This document shows positions 58,072-64,000 of a stretch of 64,000 nucleotides of DNA, one piece after another (position 1 is the first letter of the stretch; each line of letters starts with the position of its first letter). Source of the stretch: UBA1172 sp002457135 (GTDB lineage Bacteria; Pseudomonadota; Alphaproteobacteria; Puniceispirillales; UBA1172); the NCBI GenBank assembly GCA_965660935.1, contig CBFIBR010000002.1, positions 62,001 to 126,000 of the forward strand, written 5' to 3'. The position numbers and the translations under genes are program-made. The notes under the pieces were generated by a model. It saw only the letters and a list, made by a program, of their open reading frames with translations, had not been told where the DNA came from and ran no database searches.

Positions 58072-59490
58072 TCATCCCCCCGCAAATTCGGCAAAAAATG
58101 ATTTTGCGTCCCTGCAGTCGGGCCATTTCAGGAGGGCATGAAAACGGTCAGCCGGATACCCTGTCATGGTGGCGAATTTTTTGGCATGGGCGGCAGGGGG
58201 CATCGGGCGGCTGGGCGAACCAAGGGGGAAATCGCACGCCAGCTCAATTCGGTTGCCATCATCCAGCGTGATGGTCATGCGCTCAGGCTGTTTCGGATCA
58301 TAATTGATGTTGGGGTTGATTGCAGGCTTGCTCGATACCTCCATCAGATGGGTCAGGCGCGTGACCTCATCATCACGCCAGAACCCGGCATCGACATCAT
58401 CAAGCCCAAGCCTGCCATGGGCCAGCATCTGGGCGGTGCAGGCCTCGGCACTGAAGAGCGCCTCAACCCGGGTGGACGGGCGCGGAAACCGCAGCACAGC
58501 ATGGTGGAAATCAGTCATCATGGCCGAAATACCCGAGATCCTGCGGCTGTCGATCCCGTGATCCTCCCTCACCTCACGGGCCATGGTCATGAGCCGGTGG
58601 GTATAACCGCAGGAACACCACGGCTTGATCACGATACCGTATTGATCCATCGCCCAGGGGGAGGCCAGCAGGCTGAGCGCATTGGTGCAATCAGCAGGGG
58701 TTCGTTCAGCCAGCAGGGCCGCAACACCCCGGTCATGGTCGAGAATGGCCGGGTTCGCGGTCACCCCATGCGCGGCCAGGGTGGCGGCGATCAGCCCTGC
58801 TTCGGCCGCACTGCCCGCCTGAAACGGTTTCGCATCGGTGCCAAACTGGGCGGTATAGCCGATGGCCCTTGATGCCACCAGCCCGAGCGCGTGGGCAACC
58901 TCAACAGGTTTCAGCCCCATCAGCCTGCAACACGCCGCCGCCGCCCCATAAGGCGCAATCGTCGCCGTGGCATGGAAGCCGCGGGCATAATGTTCAATCC
59001 CCAGCGCATCACCGATCCGGGCAACCACCTCAAACCCGATGGCATAGGCATCAGCCACGGCATCACCACTAACGGGATCATTCACGGGATCATTAACGGA
59101 ATCATTCACGGGGCGGGCCATCACGTCCAACAGGGCCAGAACAGCGGGCAGGATCACCACGGTGGGGTGAGTGTTGGCGGGTTCTTCCCAGTCATCCAGA
59201 TCATTGGCATGCCCCGCCACCGCGTTGATCATCGCCGCTGCCGGGGCCGGCATAGTGCCGCCCTGCCCGTAGAGACTGGCACTCCCCTCCCCCAAGGGGG
59301 TGAGCGCTGCCCTGATGCGCGTTGTCACCTCCGCCGAGGCCCCGCCAAGAATACAAGCAAAGCCATCCGCAACCGCAGACCGGATAAGGGGATGGTGACG
59401 GATTGCGGATGTATCCGCTTCGGCGATGAACTGCGACAGCCCATCAATGAGCACGGGAAATTCACCTTGCAGTTGATGTTGACCCTGCAT
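58072..59490 (-). CDS. MmgE/PrpD family protein
   Basis: A 472-residue member of the MmgE/PrpD (2-methylcitrate dehydratase, cis-aconitate decarboxylase, immune-responsive) family. It has AGHANDLDDWEEPANTHPTV with D and H residues near residue 95, the helical domain, and KPWCSCGYTHRL later. Relatives dehydrate or decarboxylate small tricarboxylates. Between about residues 125 and 140 lies VNDSVNDPVNDPVSGD, an in-frame repeat. The GGAG site lies 9 bases before the ATG. The substrate cannot be read from sequence. Confidence 0.88.
   Translation of the reverse strand: MQGQHQLQGEFPVLIDGLSQFIAEADTSAIRHHPLIRSAVADGFACILGGASAEVTTRIRAALTPLGEGSASLYGQGGTMPAPAAAMINAVAGHANDLDDWEEPANTHPTVVILPAVLALLDVMARPVNDSVNDPVNDPVSGDAVADAYAIGFEVVARIGDALGIEHYARGFHATATIAPYGAAAACCRLMGLKPVEVAHALGLVASRAIGYTAQFGTDAKPFQAGSAAEAGLIAATLAAHGVTANPAILDHDRGVAALLAERTPADCTNALSLLASPWAMDQYGIVIKPWCSCGYTHRLMTMAREVREDHGIDSRRISGISAMMTDFHHAVLRFPRPSTRVEALFSAEACTAQMLAHGRLGLDDVDAGFWRDDEVTRLTHLMEVSSKPAINPNINYDPKQPERMTITLDDGNRIELACDFPLGSPSRPMPPAAHAKKFATMTGYPADRFHALLKWPDCRDAKSFFAEFAGG
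59071..59106. repeat. In-frame tandem repeat inside MmgE/PrpD, 3 x 12 bp
   Basis: Units AACGGGATCATT, CACGGGATCATT and AACGGAATCATT are adjacent and continue partly into the next bases. They encode VNDP/VNDS in the minus-strand gene. The insertion lies in a loop-like position of the protein and does not break the frame. Confidence 0.85.
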
Positions 59491-59621
59491 GGCATTGCTC
59501 CGTCTAAACGAGGAAAGCCTGACGCTTTCGGTAAAAGCATCTAAACGCTATCACAGATCAGTCTTTTGCAAAGCCCTAATTGAGGACAGGTCAGAATCAG
59601 CCTGAACAGCAGACCAGCCGA

Positions 59622-60011
59622 CTATGAGCATCCATAGCTGTCTTCGAGCGCACCCAGCACCAGCAAAGTTGCCGCAAAATCAAGGTTGCTTTCAGGCCGT
59701 TCGAGCCAGGCCAGCATCACATCACGCAGCTGATCAGGGCCGACACCATCAGGGATGCAGAAACGCCGTGCCGTGCCTTCGGTTTTCTCGGCAATCAGGT
59801 CAACGGTGGTAAAGGCATCAACCGCGCCGGTGATATAGACAACACAGATCGCATCATCACTGGGGTTCTGGGACAGGCAGTATAACCGCAACTGTTTGCC
59901 ATTGATGAAATCGGCATGTGCAGGGCTGCCCGCCAGCATTAATCCAGCCAGCATTAATCCAGCCGCCATTAGACCAGCCGCCATCACAAGACCATAAAGT
60001 CGTTTTTTCAT
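59622..60011 (-). CDS. Secreted Rap1a/Tai-like protein
   Basis: A 129-residue exported protein. A long signal peptide (MKKRLYGLVMAAGLMAAGLM and on, to SPAHA about residue 32) is followed by GKQLRLYCLSQ, ICVVYITGAVDAF and RRFCIPDGVG, which together carry the cysteine pattern of the Rap1a immunity/Tai family, in which the conserved cysteines make disulfides. No toxin or T6SS gene is nearby, so an immunity role is not supported. AGGAG lies 8 bases ahead of the start. It is 26 bases downstream of the Zn-dehydrogenase. Confidence 0.7.
   Translation of the reverse strand: MKKRLYGLVMAAGLMAAGLMLAGLMLAGSPAHADFINGKQLRLYCLSQNPSDDAICVVYITGAVDAFTTVDLIAEKTEGTARRFCIPDGVGPDQLRDVMLAWLERPESNLDFAATLLVLGALEDSYGCS
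59934..59993 (-). repeat. In-frame tandem repeat in a signal peptide, 4 x 15 bp
   Basis: CAGCATTAATCCAGC (plus strand) occurs twice perfectly (59934-59948, 59949-59963), then CGCCATTAGACCAGC and a fourth more diverged unit. In the gene this gives a repeated A-G-L-M in the hydrophobic core of the signal peptide, lengthening it. Confidence 0.88.
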
Positions 60012-60037
60012 CCGGTTTCTCCTTTCGCTGAATTGTT

Positions 60038-61009
60038 CTAGTGGGTTGCCAGGATGATTTTGGGGGGCGCACGGCCCTCATGCACCGCAAGGAAAGCGTC
60101 CGCGCCCTCATCAAGCGGGCGAATTTCGGTCCATCCATCAGGGCTGATCACCCCGCTTTCCAGCATGGACAGGGCCTCGGCAAAATCGCTGTTGCGGTAG
60201 CAGTAGGAACCGTGGAACGAAACCTCCTGCAAGGTCAGGTGCCGTGTATCCAGCCCTTCGCTGTTATCCTGCAAGCCGATATGAACAATATCGCCGCCAG
60301 GTCGGATCAGGGTTGAGGAGGCCTTGCGCGTTGCCCCGGAACCCACCGCATCAAAGACAATATCAGCAGCAGCAGGGCCGCCCGCCAGCGGATCAAACAC
60401 ATCAACACTGCCGAGGCTTTCCAGCAGACTGCGCCGGAACGGGTGGGTTTCAGCCACGGCAACACGGTCAAACCCGTAATGCTGAAAGGCCAGTGCCGCC
60501 AGCAGCCCGATCGCCCCGCCACCAAGGATAATCACATCACGGCCTGTTGAGGTCACGTCAGCAAGCCGGACGGCATGCACGGCACAGGCCAGCGGTTCAG
60601 CCAGTGCCGCCAGCTCAAACGCCAGATCATCGCTGATGGGAAAGACGTTCATGGCATCAATGGCAACACGTTCAGCAAAAGCCCCCGGAACCCGCATCCC
60701 GATGAGGGCCCGGTCAGGGCAGAGATGTTCGTTATCATGCTGGCAGGCATGGCACTGGCCGCAGGTTATCAGCGGGTTGATGGCAACCCGGCTGCCTTTC
60801 ATGTCACCATTGGTGATCGTTCCCACCGCCTCATGACCCAGCACCAGCGGCGGGACACGGCGTTCATCATGACCATGCCAGGCATGCATGTCCGACCCGC
60901 ACAACCCGCAAAAGGCGAGATCAACCAGCACTTCATCCGGGGTCGGGTCGGGGTCATCAACCTCACGGATTTCGGATTGCATGGTACCGGTGTAGACAAG
61001 CGCCTTCAT
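60038..61009 (-). CDS. Zinc-dependent dehydrogenase, candidate HpsP-type DHPS dehydrogenase
   Basis: A 323-residue medium-chain dehydrogenase. The catalytic zinc site shows CGLCGSDMH and LGHEAVG; the structural zinc lobe CGQCHACQHDNEHLC; the Rossmann fold VIILGGGAIGLLAALAF. It is like sorbitol/idonate dehydrogenases but about 20 residues shorter. The SDR stop overlaps its start (ATGA). In known sulfopropanediol clusters an ADH (HpsP) and an SDR (HpsO) interconvert the enantiomers of 2,3-dihydroxypropane-1-sulfonate; the role here is inferred from context. Confidence 0.75.
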   Translation of the reverse strand: MKALVYTGTMQSEIREVDDPDPTPDEVLVDLAFCGLCGSDMHAWHGHDERRVPPLVLGHEAVGTITNGDMKGSRVAINPLITCGQCHACQHDNEHLCPDRALIGMRVPGAFAERVAIDAMNVFPISDDLAFELAALAEPLACAVHAVRLADVTSTGRDVIILGGGAIGLLAALAFQHYGFDRVAVAETHPFRRSLLESLGSVDVFDPLAGGPAAADIVFDAVGSGATRKASSTLIRPGGDIVHIGLQDNSEGLDTRHLTLQEVSFHGSYCYRNSDFAEALSMLESGVISPDGWTEIRPLDEGADAFLAVHEGRAPPKIILATH

Positions 61010-61755
61010 TTTGCGGTGAACCCTCCATCAACGGCGAGGGCCTGCCCGGTCACATAGGCAGAGGCATCGGATGCGAAAAACAGTGCCGGCCCGCAGATAT
61101 CATCCAGCCGGCCATTCCGGCCCATGGCGGTCTGGCGGGCCAGGTTTTCAACTTTGCCGGTGTCTTCGAAAACAGGGGCCGTCAGCTCAGTCGGGAAAAA
61201 CCCGGGCAGCAGCGCGTTGGCGTTGATCCCGAAACGTGACCAGGCCTCAGCCATGGCGCGGGTCAGCTGGAGGATGCCGCCTTTGGCGGTGCCATAGGCG
61301 ATGCCATTTTCAAAAGCCCGCGACGATTGCAGGGAGCCGATGTTGATAATGCGCCCCCATGCCTTTGCTTTCATCCCGGGGACAAATTGCTGGGCCACCA
61401 GAAACGGCACGCTAAGGTTCAAATGAAGGGTGTGCTGCCATTCGCTGCTGCTGATGTCATCGGCCGACAGGCGGGGGTTGATCCCGGCGGCGTTGACAAT
61501 GATATCGGGTTCAATCCCGAGGCTGGCCATATGTTGGGAGAGGTCTTTTTCAGCATCCTGCCGGACCAGATCAATCGCGGCGATAGCGCCATCACGGCTG
61601 CCGAGGGTTGCCTTAAGCCTGTCCTCCCTGCGCCCCACCAGAACAATGCTTGCGCCCGCATCACTGAGGGCCATGGCCATGGCAGCACCAAGCCCGCTGC
61701 CGCCGCCGGTGACAAGGGCTGTCCGCCCGGTCAGGTCAAACTGAGCCGCAACCAT
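61006..61755 (-). CDS. Short-chain dehydrogenase, candidate HpsO-type DHPS dehydrogenase
   Basis: A 249-residue SDR with ALVTGGGSGLGAAMAM, VNAAGIN (a variant of the NNAG motif), the serine in NIGSLQSS and Y-x-x-x-K as IAYGTAKGG. It starts 8 bases after the hpsN-like gene with AGGGGGCGG ahead and overlaps the Zn-dehydrogenase. It may oxidise DHPS at C2 as HpsO does, or another polyol. The family assignment is certain; the substrate is from context. Confidence 0.75.
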   Translation of the reverse strand: MVAAQFDLTGRTALVTGGGSGLGAAMAMALSDAGASIVLVGRREDRLKATLGSRDGAIAAIDLVRQDAEKDLSQHMASLGIEPDIIVNAAGINPRLSADDISSSEWQHTLHLNLSVPFLVAQQFVPGMKAKAWGRIINIGSLQSSRAFENGIAYGTAKGGILQLTRAMAEAWSRFGINANALLPGFFPTELTAPVFEDTGKVENLARQTAMGRNGRLDDICGPALFFASDASAYVTGQALAVDGGFTAK

Positions 61756-61763
61756 ACCGCCCC

Positions 61764-63071
61764 CTATTCCGCTGCGGTTCCGCCCAGGTTTTCACCGGGG
61801 AAATATTTACGCAAGCGGACATCGGCGGAACGGGCGTGGCCTTCCATGCCCTCGAGGCGGGAGATACGGGCCGCGGCCTGTCCAACCTCACGATTGGCCT
61901 CCCGTGTCATGCGCTGGGTGGTCACGACCTTGAGGTACTTATGCACCGACAGCCCGCCGGTGTAATGCGCGGCACCCTTGGTTGGCAGGATATGGTTGGT
62001 GCCGGAACACTTGTCGCCATACGTCACGGTTGTTTCCTCACCCACAAAAAGCGATCCATAGTTCTTGAGCCGGTCACTGTACCAGTTATCCTTGCCGGTC
62101 TGCACTTCAAGATGTTCGGCGGCGTATTCATCAGAGATGGTTGCCACCTCCTCATCCGTGTCGCAAAGAACAACCTCACCATAGTCACGCCAGGAGGCTG
62201 TGGCAGCCGTACGGGCTACCTCAGGCAAGGCATTGATCAGGCTTTCCATCCGGTCCATGACAGCCTCAGCCAATGACCGTGACGTGGTGAACAGCCAGGC
62301 CGGGGAATCCGGCCCGTGTTCAGCCTGTGACACCAGGTCTTCGGCCACCACATCGGGATCAGCGGTATCATCGGCGATAACCGCGATTTCGGTCGGGCCG
62401 GCAAACATATCAATACCGACACGGCCATAGAGCATCCGTTTTGCCTCAGCGACAAAACGGTTGCCCGGACCGACGAGGATACGCGCCGGATGCCCGGTGA
62501 ACAGCCCGCCGGTCATGGAGGCGATGGCCTGAACCCCGCCCATGGCCAGAATGTTATCGGCACCGCAGATATCCATGGCATAGATAATCGCCGGGTTTGG
62601 CCCGTCTTCACCCCTCGGGGCGCTGGCGGCAACGATATGATCAACCCCCGCGACCTTGGCGGTTGCAATCGACATTACGGCCGAGGCGACATGGGCATAA
62701 CGCCCGCCGGGAACATAACAGCCCGCGGTTTCGATGGGGATCAGCTTTTGCCCGGCCCACAGACCGGGGGATAGCTCAACCTCAAATTCGTTGACCGATT
62801 CCCGTTGCGCCCTGGCAAAGCTGGTCACCCGATCATAGGCAAAACGGATATCATCCTTGACCTGATCGGAAACCGATGCCGCCGCCGCGTCAATCGCATC
62901 ACGGCCGAGGAGTGCGGGCCCGCTATAACCGTCAAGATCACGGCTGTATTTGAGCGCGGCCTCCTCACCGCCGGATTCAATGGCGGTTAGCATATCGCTG
63001 ACAATCCGGCGGGTTTCATCGGTGCCTGTCTGCGGCGTTCGATCGGCTTTTTTCAGGTAATGAACAGCCAT
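61764..63071 (-). CDS. hpsN: Histidinol-dehydrogenase-like sulfopropanediol 3-dehydrogenase (HpsN-type)
   Basis: A 435-residue protein of the HisD family. The HisD metal and catalytic residues are kept: Q and H in EDLVSQAEHGPDS, E and H in EYAAEHLEV, D in TVTYGDKCSGTNHILPT, and H in GMEGHARSADVR. The motif YGDKCSGTNHILPTKGAA with GGLSVHKYLK is that of HpsN rather than true HisD, and no his genes are nearby. HpsN oxidises the primary alcohol of DHPS to sulfolactate with NAD+. It lies 9 bases after the TRAP permease gene. The GGAG site precedes the ATG. Confidence 0.75.
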   Translation of the reverse strand: MAVHYLKKADRTPQTGTDETRRIVSDMLTAIESGGEEAALKYSRDLDGYSGPALLGRDAIDAAAASVSDQVKDDIRFAYDRVTSFARAQRESVNEFEVELSPGLWAGQKLIPIETAGCYVPGGRYAHVASAVMSIATAKVAGVDHIVAASAPRGEDGPNPAIIYAMDICGADNILAMGGVQAIASMTGGLFTGHPARILVGPGNRFVAEAKRMLYGRVGIDMFAGPTEIAVIADDTADPDVVAEDLVSQAEHGPDSPAWLFTTSRSLAEAVMDRMESLINALPEVARTAATASWRDYGEVVLCDTDEEVATISDEYAAEHLEVQTGKDNWYSDRLKNYGSLFVGEETTVTYGDKCSGTNHILPTKGAAHYTGGLSVHKYLKVVTTQRMTREANREVGQAAARISRLEGMEGHARSADVRLRKYFPGENLGGTAAE

Positions 63072-63080
63072 TGAATTCTC

Positions 63081-64000
63081 CTATTTACCGTAAATGTATT
63101 CAGGCAGCCAAAGGGCGATTTCGGGGAACATGAAGATCAGCGTCAATCCGATCAGCTGGATCACCATAAACTGCATCATCCCGAAATAAATATCCTTGAG
63201 GTCCCATTCCGGCACCACTCCCTTGAGGAAATAGGCCGATAACGCCACCGGCGGCGATAGCCAGGCCGTTTGCAAATTGACCGCAACCAGAATACCGAAC
63301 CAGGTCAGGTTGACGTTCATTTCAACCAGAACAGGGATCAGGATCGGCACGATGATGAGGACAATCGGCACCCATTCAAGCGGCCAGCCCAGCAGAAAGA
63401 TCAACGCCATGATGATGATCAGCACCGTGGTCACTGACAGGTCCCATGACAGCAGGAATTCGGTCAGCATCAGGGGGGTCCCGAGGCGGGAGAACACCGC
63501 ACCAAAGAAATTCGATGCCGCCACCAAGAAGAGGATCAGGACCGAGATTTCCAGCGTCTTGATCAGGGCATCATAGAAACCGGGGATGTTGAATTTGCGA
63601 TAGGCGATGGAAAGCACCAGTGAGCCAAACGCACCGCAAGCCGCGCCCTCGGTCGGGGTGGCCCAGCCAAACAGGATAGAGCCAAGCGCGAAGGCAACCA
63701 GCGCCGATGGCGGCACCAGCCCCATGAAAAACTCATGCCAGAGATCAGAGAAGAAGAACCCGGCAGGCTTGTTTTCCCTGACCCAGAGTGAGGCCAGATA
63801 CATGACCCCGGCCCAGGCGAGCGGGATCAGTATGCCTGAAAACGGGAAATACCCGGACAGGCTGCCCGACAGCCCCTTGATGATCAGGGTGAACAGGATC
63901 AGGATCGAGCCGATAACAAGAACCGATTCCAGCCAATAGTATTTTGAGGTCGGGGGCTGTTCATCAACAGGCAGGATCGGCCCGAGATCAGGGTTCATGT
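63081..64000 (-). CDS. TRAP transporter large permease, DctM-type (partial, C-terminal part)
   Basis: At least 306 codons with the frame open to the right edge, so the N-terminus is outside. About ten hydrophobic segments occur, including the DctM-like FGWATPTEGAACGAFGSLVL and GWPLEWVPIVLIIVPIL. TRAP large subunits take up small organic anions with a periplasmic binding protein and a small permease, which should lie to the right. The tight link to the HpsN-type gene suggests uptake of a sulfonate such as DHPS. Confidence 0.9.
   Translation of the reverse strand, partial: MNPDLGPILPVDEQPPTSKYYWLESVLVIGSILILFTLIIKGLSGSLSGYFPFSGILIPLAWAGVMYLASLWVRENKPAGFFFSDLWHEFFMGLVPPSALVAFALGSILFGWATPTEGAACGAFGSLVLSIAYRKFNIPGFYDALIKTLEISVLILFLVAASNFFGAVFSRLGTPLMLTEFLLSWDLSVTTVLIIIMALIFLLGWPLEWVPIVLIIVPILIPVLVEMNVNLTWFGILVAVNLQTAWLSPPVALSAYFLKGVVPEWDLKDIYFGMMQFMVIQLIGLTLIFMFPEIALWLPEYIYGK

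Noticed and set aside
57843..58094. Small minus-strand frame of 83 codons between MmgE/PrpD and GST
   Set aside because: No ribosome-binding site, arginine/isoleucine-rich random-like composition, and it overlaps the MmgE/PrpD coding end.
59622..60011. Rap1a-like protein as an immunity protein of a toxin system
   Set aside because: No peptidoglycan amidase effector or type VI gene is nearby; the family also occurs outside such systems.
61764..63071. True histidinol dehydrogenase (hisD) of histidine synthesis
   Set aside because: No his genes are adjacent, and the context is a TRAP transporter plus an SDR and an ADH; the YGDKCSGTNH motif also fits HpsN better. A tree would decide.

Overview
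The window looks like chromosomal DNA of a free-living, probably marine alphaproteobacterium (Rhodospirillales or SAR116-like). This is inferred from the gene content: a DUF1489 protein, an ScfR-type XRE regulator, citramalate synthase, a three-subunit PurS/PurQ/PurL, long-form HPF, class II DAHP synthase, a non-pyrrolysine MttB beside a dimethylglycine-dehydrogenase-like enzyme, and a TRAP/HpsN-type cluster. GC content is high by eye. Genes are packed with many 1-8 bp overlaps. I see no prophage, insertion sequence, CRISPR array or rRNA.

Layout: 0-6.3 kb holds an edge-truncated RND adaptor, a MATE exporter, glnE and an MFS transporter. 6.3-12.1 kb holds DUF1489/mgtE, an ScfR-type regulator, and a divergent Zn-alcohol dehydrogenase plus enolase-superfamily enzyme. 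12.1-19.4 kb pairs a methylated-amine module (MttB and a DMGDH-like flavoprotein) with the divergent cobUTSC cobalamin assembly operon. 19.4-28.4 kb is mixed: hpf, a 2OG-oxygenase-like protein, a class III aminotransferase with an SDR and a previously unlisted 52-aa membrane protein, two flavin reductases flanking an FAD protein and YcgN, and an HD hydrolase. 28.0-29.7 kb has a tRNA-Leu(UAA) among four short tandem repeat arrays. 28.8-38.8 kb is housekeeping: rhomboid, CinA-like, sfsA, map, radC, purB, purCSQL, bolA, grxD. 40.4-48.0 kb is one minus-strand run nadE-gltX-cysS-cimA-trmJ-rpsD. 48-53.9 kb has DUF1330, nicotinate phosphoribosyltransferase, DAHP synthase, glutathione reductase, an orphan CesT-like protein and a HAD hydrolase. 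54-57.8 kb carries a regulated oxidoreductase unit (RHH regulator, VOC protein, Tat-exported subunit, GMC flavoprotein) and a GST. 58-64 kb carries MmgE/PrpD, a secreted Rap1a-like protein and a TRAP-HpsN-SDR-ADH cluster that fits use of the sulfonate DHPS (2,3-dihydroxypropane-1-sulfonate).

The most unusual features are: short tandem duplications (unit 12-18 bp) at nine places, several abutting or copying a stop codon and others expanding a protein in frame; a structured leader before rpsD with competing hairpins; the GMC/Tat/VOC/RHH unit, which has no cytochrome partner; and the enolase-superfamily protein that appears to lack its first metal-binding acid.
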